A DNA stretch of 64,000 nucleotides from JANXUC01 sp964619065 (GTDB taxonomy: Bacteria; Acidobacteriota; Terriglobia; Terriglobales; Acidobacteriaceae), in contig CAZUCC010000022.1 of NCBI GenBank assembly GCA_964619065.1, positions 1 to 64,000 on the forward strand, in the 5' to 3' direction. Position 1 is the stretch's first letter, and every line of letters begins with the position of its first letter. Shown piece after piece: positions 26,456 through 34,654 of the stretch. The notes below the pieces were generated by a model that saw only the letters and a list, made by a program, of their open reading frames with translations, had not been told where the DNA came from and did not search any database. The translations under genes and the position numbers were made by a program.

Positions 26456-27136
26456 TCAGCCTGCTGAATCTGTAAACGAGTCCAGAATTGGTTGCACCCG
26501 GCTGCGCGCGTTGCTCAACCGGCACCGTTCCGCCATGGCCGCCAGCCGTTGCTCTTCCCCGGTCAGCGCCCTGCCCGACCGCTGCAATCGTTCGGCGAGA
26601 ACCACCGCCTTCAATTCGTCGGCCGCCTGCTCCAACCGGTCATTTACCAGTATATAGTCGTATTCGCTGTAATTCGCAATCTCACGAGTGGCCGTGACCA
26701 ACCGGCGCTGAATCACCTCTTCCGCATCCAGACTCCGGTTGCGCAGCCGCCATTCCAGGGTTTTCCGGTCGGGCGGCAGAATGAAGATGCTGACTGCGTC
26801 CGGCAGCTGTTGCCGAATCTGTTTCGCTCCTTGAACATCGATATCCAGCACCAGATCGTTCCCCTTTTGCCCAGCCTCGCGCAGAAACCTTCGCGAGGTT
26901 CCATAAAAGTTCCCAAACACCTCGGCATGCTCCAGGAACTCACCCTTGCGGAGCATCGCCGTAAAATCCGCACGGCTGACGAAGAAATATTCGCGCCCGT
27001 TCTGCTCGCTTCCCCGCGGCGGACGCGTTGTATACGACACGGAAAAGTCCAGTTTCGGCACCAGCCGCCGGACTTCGTTCACTAGCGTCGACTTTCCCGA
27101 CCCCGAGGGCGCTGAGATGATGTAGACAATCGTCAT
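26456..27136 (-). CDS. gmk: Guanylate kinase
   Basis: A 226-residue enzyme that phosphorylates GMP to GDP. The P-loop is SAPSGSGKST (8-17), followed by the GMP-binding YTTRPPRGSEQNGREYFF and DIDVQGAKQIRQ. The ATG overlaps the yicC stop by 4 bp (ATGA), so the start is secure although open frame continues upstream. The tail after about residue 190 is longer than in E. coli Gmk. It sits in the run yicC-gmk-rpoZ-coaBC. Confidence 0.94.
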   Translation of the reverse strand: MTIVYIISAPSGSGKSTLVNEVRRLVPKLDFSVSYTTRPPRGSEQNGREYFFVSRADFTAMLRKGEFLEHAEVFGNFYGTSRRFLREAGQKGNDLVLDIDVQGAKQIRQQLPDAVSIFILPPDRKTLEWRLRNRSLDAEEVIQRRLVTATREIANYSEYDYILVNDRLEQAADELKAVVLAERLQRSGRALTGEEQRLAAMAERCRLSNARSRVQPILDSFTDSAG

Positions 27137-28020
27137 TCCAGGTTCTGCACCTGCTCGCGCGATTTTTCGATCTCCGACTTCATCAGCAGCCCTACCTCCG
27201 TAATCTTCAGCGCCTCGCCCGCCAGACCCGACGTCTTCGAGAGCAGCGTATTCGCCTCGCGATTCATCTCCTGCAACAGAAAATCGAGTTGCTTTCCCGC
27301 TTCTCCGCCTGCCTCCAAGCGGCCGAGAAAATGCTCGATGTGATTGCCCAGCCGCACCAGCTCTTCCTGAATATCGCTGCGATCGACCAGCACGGCGGCT
27401 TCTTGTAGCACGCGCGCCGGATCGGCCTGTGTCCCCATTAACTCCTGTAAACGAGTCTGCAGCCGTTCGATATGACTCTTCTGAACAGCGGAGCGGTGCG
27501 CTCGCACCTCGGCGACGGCTTCCGCCAAACGTCCCATCCGCTCGCGCAGTTCCCGCTCGGTGGCTTGGCCTTCCTCCTCGCGCATGGCATTCAACCGCTC
27601 CAGCGCTTCCGGCAGGCAAGCCAGCACAGCGTGTTCCAGGCTGTCTCCTATGCGCTGAGCCCCCGCCTCCATCGCACCGGGCACGCGCAGAATCGCATTC
27701 AAGTCCGGTTCGCCCGTCACGCCGAATTCTTCGGCAGCCGTCCGAAACGCTTGCACGTATCCGCCCACAATCTCCTTATTCAGCGCAAAGCCTTCCTCGG
27801 GAGCGCGGTCGAGCGCTACGGACACATCTACGTGTCCACGGGCAATCTTGTCCTTCAGCAGGCGGCGCAGCTTCATCTCCAGTCCGTCGCTCTCCGAGGG
27901 CAAACGAAACTGCATATCCAGGAAGCGGTGGTTGACCGACTTCAGCGACAGCGTGAATCCCCGCCGTCCCTCCATCTGCCCCACCACCCGCGCGTATCCC
28001 GTCATGGATCGTATTGGCAT
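27133..28020 (-). CDS. yicC: YicC-family endoribonuclease
   Basis: A protein of about 295 residues with the family start MPIRSMTGYARVVG, the SLKSVNHRFLDMQFRLP motif and the C-terminal GKQLDFLLQEMNREANTLLSK. YicC proteins are RNases implicated in small-RNA turnover in E. coli. ATG 28020 is preferred because an AGGTG-like Shine-Dalgarno precedes it; GTG 28026 is two codons upstream. It is 52 bp after the MsbA-like gene and overlaps gmk. Confidence 0.9.
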   Translation of the reverse strand: MPIRSMTGYARVVGQMEGRRGFTLSLKSVNHRFLDMQFRLPSESDGLEMKLRRLLKDKIARGHVDVSVALDRAPEEGFALNKEIVGGYVQAFRTAAEEFGVTGEPDLNAILRVPGAMEAGAQRIGDSLEHAVLACLPEALERLNAMREEEGQATERELRERMGRLAEAVAEVRAHRSAVQKSHIERLQTRLQELMGTQADPARVLQEAAVLVDRSDIQEELVRLGNHIEHFLGRLEAGGEAGKQLDFLLQEMNREANTLLSKTSGLAGEALKITEVGLLMKSEIEKSREQVQNLE

Positions 28021-28072
28021 TGTCACCTGCTTGGATCAAAACGCGAAGTTGCGGCAATCGACGGCCGCCCAC

Positions 28073-29902
28073 TCATGAGGAACTGGCCACTTCCTCGAAC
28101 TGCAGCTCATACAACCGCCGGTACGTCCCAAGCTTCTGCATCAAATCCTCGTGCGCCCCGATATCGCTGATGGTCCCACCCTCGAGCACCACAATCCGGT
28201 CGGCCCGCCGCACCGTCGAAAGCCTATGCGCGATCACCAGCACCGTGCGGCCAGTCATCAGGTTCTGCAGCGCTGACTGTACCAGCGACTCCGATTCTGT
28301 ATCCAGGGCCGAGGTCGCTTCATCCAGAATCAGGATCGGAGCATTCTTCAGCAGCGCGCGCGCAATTGCCAGGCGCTGACGCTCGCCGCCTGAAAGGCGC
28401 ACTCCACGCTCCCCGATTACGGTGTCGTATCCAGCCGGCAACGCCTGAATAAAGTCATGCGCCAGAGCCGCCTTCGCTGCCGCTTCTACCCTCTCCTGGG
28501 GCACATTCGGCTGCCCGTAGGCGATATTGTTACGCAGGGTGTCGTTGAACAGCACCGTCTCCTGCGTCACAATCCCGACCTGCGCCCGCAAGGACGCCAG
28601 CGTCACATCGCGCACATCCAGTCCATCCAAGGTCAGCCGCCCGCCGGTCACATCGAAGAAGCGAGGAATCAGATGCACCAGCGTGCTCTTGCCCGCTCCG
28701 CTCGACCCCACCACCGCCACAACTTCTCCCCGTCGCACTTCCAGGTTGATACCATGCAACACTTCGCGAGCGCCGTCGCCATCCGCGCTATAGGAAAATT
28801 CCACGTTCTCGAAACGGATCGACTCCCGGAATTCTCCCAGTTTCGCCGCACCCGGCTTCTCCTCCACATCGTCTTCGGTGTCCATGAATTGGAAGATCGA
28901 TGCCGACGCCCCTACCGCTTGTTGGAAGTTATTGTTGAGCGTCGCAAACTTACGCACCGGATCGTACATCTTGAAAACCGCAATGATAAACGCGATGAAA
29001 AGACCCGTGCTCAAAGTCTGGCGCCGGATCTGGTCGCGTCCCAATAGCAGAAGCAGCGCGATGGCAATAGCTCCAAGGGTATCCATCAGCGGCGAACTAA
29101 TCGCCGCCGCCGCCACCGACCGCAGGTTGGCGCGGAACAACCGTTTCGCGGCTTCCCGGTAGCGCGCAATCTCCCAATTCTCCATGCTGAACGCTTTAAC
29201 AATCCGGTTCCCCGTGATCGTCTCGTGCAGAATGTTTTGGATCTCCGCCAGTTTGTCCTGCCCGCGCCGCGTGGTCGTGCGGACCTCCCGCCCAATTTTT
29301 TTCGCCGAGTACAAAATGATGGGAATGAACAAGACCAAGATCCACGCCAGTTTCTTGCCTGTGATCACCACCACGGCGGCCAGGAAAATGAACGTGAAAA
29401 ATTGTTGCAAAAATTCGGCAAGCACACTGGACATCGCAAATTGCACGCGCTCAATGTCGTTGATCAGAGCGGACAACAGCGTCCCCGTCGAGTGTTTCTG
29501 GAAAAAGGCTGCCGACCGTTTCAACGTGGCATTGTAGAGCTCGTCGCGCAGGTCGGTAATCATCCCAAAACCTGCGTAGTTCACCAGGTACGTGCCCGCA
29601 TAATCAAACAGAGCCTTCAGAACGGTCGACGCCACCAGCGAAAACGCCACCACGGTCCATACGTTTTGAAAATGTGAAGGAACAAAGCGCTCCAGGTGGA
29701 TTACCTGCCCAGTCCAGGGCATGGTGAAAAGGGGAATCGTGTGGCTGACTTCGGTGGGATTCAGCACACCGTCAAACACTGGACGCATCAGCAAGACGCG
29801 AAATGCGTCCAACAGTCCAACTCCAGCCATCAGCAGCAAACCCGGAACCAGTTGCCACCAGTAGGGGATCAAGTAGCGAAGAAGGCGAGTCCGTTGCCTC
29901 AT
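28073..29902 (-). CDS. MsbA-like ABC exporter (membrane and ATPase domains fused)
   Basis: A 609-residue half-transporter. Residues 1-320 hold six transmembrane helices (for example LVPGLLLMAGVGLLDAF and LGAIAIALLLLLGRD). The nucleotide-binding domain follows with Walker A GSSGAGKST, signature LSGGERQR, Walker B ILILDEATSALD and the H-loop IAHRLSTV. The closest family type is MsbA, which flips lipid A-core across the inner membrane; a peptide or drug exporter of the same class cannot be excluded. It is the first gene of the minus-strand yicC-gmk-rpoZ-coaBC run. Confidence 0.82.
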   Translation of the reverse strand: MRQRTRLLRYLIPYWWQLVPGLLLMAGVGLLDAFRVLLMRPVFDGVLNPTEVSHTIPLFTMPWTGQVIHLERFVPSHFQNVWTVVAFSLVASTVLKALFDYAGTYLVNYAGFGMITDLRDELYNATLKRSAAFFQKHSTGTLLSALINDIERVQFAMSSVLAEFLQQFFTFIFLAAVVVITGKKLAWILVLFIPIILYSAKKIGREVRTTTRRGQDKLAEIQNILHETITGNRIVKAFSMENWEIARYREAAKRLFRANLRSVAAAAISSPLMDTLGAIAIALLLLLGRDQIRRQTLSTGLFIAFIIAVFKMYDPVRKFATLNNNFQQAVGASASIFQFMDTEDDVEEKPGAAKLGEFRESIRFENVEFSYSADGDGAREVLHGINLEVRRGEVVAVVGSSGAGKSTLVHLIPRFFDVTGGRLTLDGLDVRDVTLASLRAQVGIVTQETVLFNDTLRNNIAYGQPNVPQERVEAAAKAALAHDFIQALPAGYDTVIGERGVRLSGGERQRLAIARALLKNAPILILDEATSALDTESESLVQSALQNLMTGRTVLVIAHRLSTVRRADRIVVLEGGTISDIGAHEDLMQKLGTYRRLYELQFEEVASSS

Positions 29903-30470
29903 GCGCAGTTACACCCGCCGCGTCCGCAATTGTCCAGCAAGGGGAGCAAGCACTTATTCTACTCTCACCAGCTTGCTTGTTGGCTTGTGTGGGCACACGG
30001 CGGCCCCCGCAAAAATCCTGATCATCCAATATCACCACTAGAGAACAAGCCTGTGGACGTAATGCAGCTTAGATCGTTCGACAACCTGTTGCGCGATGAT
30101 GGGAAGATGAGGAACTACACCAACAGGTAGTTCCGGTGACCTCGAGAGATCCCCCTCAAATGCACTCTCGGAGTCACCGGGACGCTCTACGAGGCCGACA
30201 ACTGCGTAGCGATCGGTGAAGGTTGCTCCCTTGGCCGGGCTTGCGAGTCCGGCCAAGGACAGGGTGAGTAACAAACAACGCCACAGCGGCAACCATGAAC
30301 TGCTCATGCCGCGAATCGATCACCGTCTGCTAAGAGCGCAGGAACTTATATGTTCCAGGTGGAACACTGTCCTGAGCCGCCCGCGTCTTCAAACTCGATG
30401 ACGCTGGAGCACGATCCCCAATTTCACCGGAAGCATGCGGGCCGTCAATTCACGCCCCACGCAAATATAG
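29903..30470. other. Intergenic region, no confident gene
   Basis: This stretch separates the divergent MsbA-like and CadC-like genes. It contains a perfect 10-bp stem at 30229-30258 (CCTTGGCCGG / CCGGCCAAGG). A minus-strand frame at 30038-30307 (89 codons) begins with a signal-peptide-like sequence (LWRCLLLTLSLAGLASPAKG), but the palindrome falls inside it and there is no good Shine-Dalgarno. I see nothing else coding. Confidence 0.4.
30229..30258. repeat. Perfect 10-bp inverted repeat
   Basis: CCTTGGCCGG (30229-30238) and CCGGCCAAGG (30249-30258) enclose a 10-nt loop. No T-run follows on either strand, so a transcription terminator is not supported. It may be a member of a GC-rich intergenic palindrome family. 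Confidence 0.45.
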
Positions 30471-30498
30471 TTCACGCAATAACTCATTTATTTACAAT
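30471..30498 (+). promoter_or_regulatory. Probable sigma-70 promoter of the CadC-like gene
   Basis: TTCACG (30471-30476), a 16-bp spacer and TACAAT (30493-30498). Transcription would begin near 30505, after the first in-frame ATG at 30499, which supports ATG 30580 as the true start and a leader of about 75 nt. Confidence 0.4.
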
Positions 30499-30579
30499 AT
30501 GATACGAGGAGTTCTCACGTGGATCGACGGTCCGCCGTGCTACACTAATTTCCTGCCCCTCCGTTCGTCAAGCCTATAT

Positions 30580-32109
30580 ATGGACGAAACCGCCTCTTCT
30601 CATGCCGTAATCCGTTTTGGTGTGTTCGAGGCAGACTTGCGCTCCGGAGAGTTGCGTAAAAATGGCGCGAAGGTCAAGATCCAGGAACTTCCTTTCCGGG
30701 CATTGAAGCTCCTGCTCAGCCGTCCCAACCATGTCTTCAGCCGGGAGGAATTTCGCCAGGCTCTCTGGCCGGAGGGTGTCTTCGTCGATTTCGATCATGG
30801 CATTAGCAGCGCCATCAACCGCCTGCGCGACACCCTCGGAGACTCCGCAGACAATCCCGTCTTTATCGAAACCGTAGATCGCCGCGGTTATCGCTGGATC
30901 GCGCCCACGCACACTCCCGAGTTACCGCGTGAAGTCGAGAGCAAGGTAGAGACTGAAAATGTGGCCACCGTTCCGCGTGCTCGTTACTGGCAATGGGGAT
31001 TGGGCGTTGTCCTGCTGGTCTTTGCCTTGCTTTTCGTAGCTCGAATTTTCAGACTCAGCTATCGAACCCTCAAGACACCCGCCCCGCCGTACCCAATCGA
31101 CGCGCCTCCGTTGAGTTCCAGTTCAGCGCGTCATCCCGCCAATCGCGAAGCCGAGGATTTCTATCTCAAAGGCCGCTTTTACTGGAACAAGCGAACTCCG
31201 GACAGCCTGACTAAAGCTGTGGATTTCTTTACGCAGGCGATCGTCCATGATCCCAACTATGCGCCGGCATATGTGGGACTGGCGGATTGCTACAATCTGC
31301 TGCGCGAGTACACGGTAATGCCCGCCTCGGAGGCCTACCCACGCGCGCTGGCCGCTGCGCAAAAAGCAGTTGAACTCGACGACCAGTCTTCCGAAGCGCA
31401 CGCCTCTCTCGCCTTCGTTTCTTTCTACGGTATGTGGGACGCATCAACGGCCGATCGGGAATTCCGGCGCGCATTGGCTTTGAATCCCAACAATTCCACC
31501 GCTCACCACTGGTATGCCACGTACCTTCTTGCCCTCCGCCGTTATCCCGAGTCTGTGGAAGAGATCGAACGAGCCCAGGCACTGGATCCGGATTCGAAAT
31601 CCGTCCTGGCCGATAAGGGTCTTCTTCTATTCCTTGCTGGCCGGCAGCACGAGGCTATTGCTCTGCTGAAACAGATGGAAGAAAACGAGCCCGACTTTAT
31701 TTCTTCTCACCGCTATCTGCGGCTCATCTACCTGCAAACTGCAGACTATCCTCATTATTTGGTAGAGGCGAAGAAACAAGCAGTTTTGATGCACGATCAA
31801 CCAGCCCTGGTCGTAGCAGAAGCCGCCGAGAAGGGTTTCGCCGCCGGTGGTGGGAGAGGCCTGCTGGAGGCCCAACGGCTGCAACAGAAAAAGCTCTATG
31901 ATCGCGGCCAATTTTCGCCATACTTACTCGCTCAGACGTGCTCTCTTCTTGGCAACCGGCAGGAAGCACTCCAGTATTTGGAAGCTGCTTACGCCAAGCA
32001 CGCCGACGACCTTTCTGGAATCGAACCCGATTACGCCTTCAACAACCTGCACGACGATCCCGCCTTCCAGCAGTTGCTCGCCAGAATTGGTTTGCCGCCG
32101 CTGCGGTAA
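30580..32109 (+). CDS. CadC-like transmembrane regulator with TPR repeats
   Basis: A 509-residue protein. Residues 10-108 are an OmpR/PhoB-type winged helix (FGVFEADLRSGELRKNG, VFSREEFRQALWP, IETVDRRGYRWIA). A single transmembrane helix lies at about 138-156 (WQWGLGVVLLVFALLFVARIF). The periplasmic part carries several TPR units (AVDFFTQAIVHDPNYAPAYVGLADCY, REFRRALALNPNN). Such membrane-integrated activators sense outside conditions and bind DNA directly, without a receiver domain. Target genes are not evident from context. The start is chosen from the promoter position. Confidence 0.85.
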   Translation: MDETASSHAVIRFGVFEADLRSGELRKNGAKVKIQELPFRALKLLLSRPNHVFSREEFRQALWPEGVFVDFDHGISSAINRLRDTLGDSADNPVFIETVDRRGYRWIAPTHTPELPREVESKVETENVATVPRARYWQWGLGVVLLVFALLFVARIFRLSYRTLKTPAPPYPIDAPPLSSSSARHPANREAEDFYLKGRFYWNKRTPDSLTKAVDFFTQAIVHDPNYAPAYVGLADCYNLLREYTVMPASEAYPRALAAAQKAVELDDQSSEAHASLAFVSFYGMWDASTADREFRRALALNPNNSTAHHWYATYLLALRRYPESVEEIERAQALDPDSKSVLADKGLLLFLAGRQHEAIALLKQMEENEPDFISSHRYLRLIYLQTADYPHYLVEAKKQAVLMHDQPALVVAEAAEKGFAAGGGRGLLEAQRLQQKKLYDRGQFSPYLLAQTCSLLGNRQEALQYLEAAYAKHADDLSGIEPDYAFNNLHDDPAFQQLLARIGLPPLR

Positions 32110-32141
32110 GAAGTCTCGAGCTCAGCGGAGAACGCTGGAGT

Positions 32142-32161
32142 CGCGGGCGTCCTCGCCCGTG
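32142..32161. repeat. Second copy of the GCGGGCG...CGCCCG palindrome
   Basis: CGCGGGCGTCCTCGCCCGTG lies between the convergent CadC-like gene and rapZ. It matches the motif at 3047-3064 except at the centre and one end. It may act as a bidirectional terminator-like hairpin. Confidence 0.45.
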
Positions 32162-32176
32162 CGTTCTGTAAGCATG

Positions 32177-33157
32177 CTACTTCGGCATATCCCGATGCGA
32201 TACCTTCACTCGATACCCCGCCTTGCGCAGAGACTTCCCGAGTTCCTCCGACATCATCACCGAGCGGTGTTGGCCGCCTGTGCAACCAATCGCGATCGTC
32301 AGATAGCTTTTGCCCTCGCGCACATAGTGCGGCAGCAGATAGATCATCATCTCGGAAATTCGCCGCAAAAATTCCTGCGTCTGCGGAAATGACCGGATGT
32401 ACGCCGCGACCTTCGGATGCCGCCCTGTAAACGGCTTGAATTCCGGAACAAAATGTGGATTCGGCAGGAAACGCACATCGAACACCAGATCCGAATCCTC
32501 CGGCACGCCCTGTTTAAATCCAAAACTCACCACCGAAACTAGAATGCCCTTGCCCGTCGTCTTTTTTGTGAACTGCTCGAGTACGTGCGCTCGCAGCTCG
32601 TGCACATTGAATTTCGAGGTGTCAATGACAATATCCGCCAGCTTTCGGATCGGCCCCAGCCATTTCCGTTCCGCCTTCAGCGACGACCGTACGGGCGTGT
32701 CCGTCCCCAGCGGATGTGGCCGCCGCGTCTCGCTGTAGCGCCGCAACAGAACAGCATCGTTCGCCTCCAGATACACTACCCGCACCGGCAGCAGCTTCCG
32801 CACCTCGCGAAGAATCTTGGGGAACTTCTCCAGGGCGTTCCCTTCGCGCACATCGACCACCAGGGCCCCGCGTTCAATCTCCTTCGACTCCTGTACCAGC
32901 TTGGCAAACTGTGGGATCAAATCCACCGGCAGATGGTCGGAGCAGTAGTATCCCAGATCTTCAAAGGCCTTGAGCGCGGACGCCTTCCCCGATCCACTCA
33001 TCCCCGTAATAATCACCAGCTCCGTCGCCCGCTTGGCCTTTTCTGGGGGCCTCTCCTCGTGCCGGACGCGTTCGACCGCTCTCGGGGGCCGTACCCTCCC
33101 CAATTCCTTTTTCAGTTGGTCGGAAATTTTCCGCAGGGACATGTCCGATGTTAGCAT
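32177..33157 (-). CDS. rapZ: RapZ-family nucleotide-binding RNase adapter
   Basis: RapZ/YvcJ proteins bind nucleotides, and in E. coli RapZ guides RNase E to GlmZ RNA to control amino-sugar synthesis. The protein has about 326 residues. Family motifs are GMSGSGKASALKAFEDLGYY, the DHLPVDLIPQF loop, VVSFGFKQGVP, VFDVRFLPNPHF and IAIGCTGGQHRSV. The Walker A ends GKA, so the usual Ser/Thr after Lys is missing. A basic N-terminal extension of about 45 residues precedes the P-loop. Starts ATG 33157, TTG 33166 and ATG 33142 are all possible; none has a good Shine-Dalgarno. It is a member of the rpoN-hpf-rapZ cluster, separated here from hpf by small genes. Confidence 0.92.
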   Translation of the reverse strand: MLTSDMSLRKISDQLKKELGRVRPPRAVERVRHEERPPEKAKRATELVIITGMSGSGKASALKAFEDLGYYCSDHLPVDLIPQFAKLVQESKEIERGALVVDVREGNALEKFPKILREVRKLLPVRVVYLEANDAVLLRRYSETRRPHPLGTDTPVRSSLKAERKWLGPIRKLADIVIDTSKFNVHELRAHVLEQFTKKTTGKGILVSVVSFGFKQGVPEDSDLVFDVRFLPNPHFVPEFKPFTGRHPKVAAYIRSFPQTQEFLRRISEMMIYLLPHYVREGKSYLTIAIGCTGGQHRSVMMSEELGKSLRKAGYRVKVSHRDMPK

Positions 33158-33170
33158 TTGCCGCAAAATA

Positions 33171-33197
33171 ACAAAGGCACCACAAAGGTGCCTTTGT
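33171..33197 (-). terminator. Hairpin terminator downstream of the PEP-CTERM gene
   Basis: ACAAAGGCACC (33171-33181) and GGTGCCTTTGT (33187-33197) make a perfect 11-bp stem with a 5-nt loop. On the minus strand it is followed by TATTTTG. It lies between the PEP-CTERM gene and rapZ and suggests the two are transcribed separately. Confidence 0.55.
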
Positions 33198-33270
33198 ATC
33201 GTTCCAACTTACATTTTGCACGGCCGCCTTCGGCCATCCCAGCGGAGCGAAGCTCCGCAGGCTTGGCTCC

Positions 33271-33819
33271 TTATGCTCTCGCAAACCTCCGCACGAGGGT
33301 CAGGCTAATCCCCACTAACCCAATTCCCATCAACGCCAGGCTCGCGGGTTCCGGCACGGGAGTTATGTAGTTGAACTGCATGTTCCGCGTCTCCAGCAGC
33401 TTGCCGGTTGGCCCGAACAACTGCATGGCCATTTGTACTGGCGTCCCGTGGTATGCCACCTTCGGCATATTGAACCCGAACAGAGCGATGATGGAGCTCG
33501 GTCCGGTATGCCTATAGAGACCCGGAGCGAACACAACGCTTTGTGTCAACGTGCTGCCCATAACGACCGCAGTGATCACCAGCGTGTCGCCACCTTTCGG
33601 CACAAACCCGCTCAACTTCACGCCGAATTCCAGGTTGTGATTCTTTCCAGCAGAGATCAACGAAGCACCAGGATTACCCTGCAGAAAGACCCACGAGGAC
33701 CCGTTATTTTGCAATCCAAAAACGTCATAGAAGGAGACCGAGCTGGCCATTGCCGCCGGTGCTGCCATCAAAGTCATAACTGCCACAATCAGGAGTCCGC
33801 GCTTGATTGTCGATCTCAT
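33271..33819 (-). CDS. PEP-CTERM-anchored exported protein
   Basis: A 182-residue protein with a signal peptide (residues 1-25, AAPAAMA) and a C-terminal PEP-CTERM tripartite signal: PVPEPASLALMG, a hydrophobic helix (GIGLVGISLTLV) and the basic end RRFARA. Such tails are processed by exosortase and used for surface or extracellular placement, often in biofilm-forming species. The middle is a beta-rich domain of unknown function. AGGAGG stands 5 nt before ATG 33819. No exosortase gene is in the window. Confidence 0.85.
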   Translation of the reverse strand: MRSTIKRGLLIVAVMTLMAAPAAMASSVSFYDVFGLQNNGSSWVFLQGNPGASLISAGKNHNLEFGVKLSGFVPKGGDTLVITAVVMGSTLTQSVVFAPGLYRHTGPSSIIALFGFNMPKVAYHGTPVQMAMQLFGPTGKLLETRNMQFNYITPVPEPASLALMGIGLVGISLTLVRRFARA

Positions 33820-34018
33820 GAAACCTCCTAAGGGGAATCCAAGAACCAGCTAAGTGCTACTCCGCCAATAACCTAGAGCAAAATACAAGTCGGCCAGAGG
33901 AAGTGAATCACTTGTCGACACTCTAAAGGTCACCTAATAGAATCAACAAGTTACCTTAGATATCGTGGTTAACCGCCGTAGGAAGAGTCACTTACACCCG
34001 ACTATGGGTCGTGTTACT

Positions 34019-34051
34019 CCCTGTCCTATAGGACAGGGCCCATGAATTGCT
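34019..34051 (+). promoter_or_regulatory. Palindrome overlapping a sigma-54-like site
   Basis: CCCTGTCCTATAGGACAGGG (34019-34038) is a perfect palindrome. Overlapping it, GGGCCC-N5-TTGCT (34036-34051) has the spacing of a -24/-12 sigma-54 promoter with two mismatches in the -24 box. It would read toward the small Cys-rich gene. The evidence is weak. Confidence 0.2.
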
Positions 34052-34171
34052 AACGCCCAAATTGGGACACGTTTGGCCCCTCATTTCCCAAACTGGGAAT
34101 TGCTCCTAAGCCATTGTCGGCAAGGGAGTATCGTGGGTTTTTGGAATTTCGATTACGGAAGCGGGCCAACG

Positions 34172-34381
34172 ATGAAGAAGCCGCGGAAGAAGAAAAAGCC
34201 AACAGCGCCCAAACCGGAAACTCCTATGAGTTACTCCTGCGAATGCACATGTTCGCAATGCGACATCGGCGCGCACGAACGATGCACATCTCCAGACTGC
34301 CACATGCCGAAATGGGGCGAGAGCAAGCGGGAGCGTAGCTACGTTGTGGGTGTGGTTTTCTGCGCGAATTGTACAAACTGA
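34172..34381 (+). CDS. Small cysteine-rich protein (possible zinc-binding)
   Basis: A 69-residue protein from ATG 34172. After a basic, proline-rich start (MKKPRKKKKPTAPKP) comes CECTCSQCDIGAHERCTSPDC and a final CANC. The spacing CxCxCxxC-GxH-like-xxC-xxxxC resembles small metal-binding modules; the family is unknown to me. The frame is open from 34073. Its 3' end overlaps the convergent 71-residue gene by 43 bp, so one of the two could be spurious; the patterned cysteines argue for this one. Confidence 0.45.
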   Translation: MKKPRKKKKPTAPKPETPMSYSCECTCSQCDIGAHERCTSPDCHMPKWGESKRERSYVVGVVFCANCTN

Positions 34382-34554
34382 AACTCGAACTCTTCCGGCG
34401 AGTAGATGCCCTTCTGCTGGAGTAGGGTATTCATGGCGTAGATCGTCGCCCGGAATCTATCATCGCGGGAAAGCGTTTGAATAGCGTCATCAAAACTCAT
34501 GTTGTGCCGACCGCCTCTTGGTGGTTTTTGCGAACTCACGGAAGGTGTTGCCAT
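34339..34554 (-). CDS. Small hypothetical protein
   Basis: A 71-residue protein. The C-terminal two thirds look like a compact helical domain: FDDAIQTLSRDDRFRATIYA, then NTLLQQKGIYSPEEFEFQF. AGGAGA lies 9 nt before ATG 34554, a strong Shine-Dalgarno. It is 100 bp downstream of hpf on the same strand. Function is not recognised. Confidence 0.6.
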   Translation of the reverse strand: MATPSVSSQKPPRGGRHNMSFDDAIQTLSRDDRFRATIYAMNTLLQQKGIYSPEEFEFQFVQFAQKTTPTT

Positions 34555-34654
34555 ATCGAATTCTCCTGGAAGCTGTAGACGAAACTTTTGCCGCTCGCAG
34601 TTTGTCAGTCAATGGTCAACGAGGGCAAATAACTCCTTCGACGGTACCTCAATT

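Noticed and set aside
30038..30307. Minus-strand frame of 89 codons with a signal-peptide-like start
   Set aside because: No Shine-Dalgarno, no recognisable domain, and its signal-like part coincides with a perfect 10-bp palindrome, which better explains the sequence.
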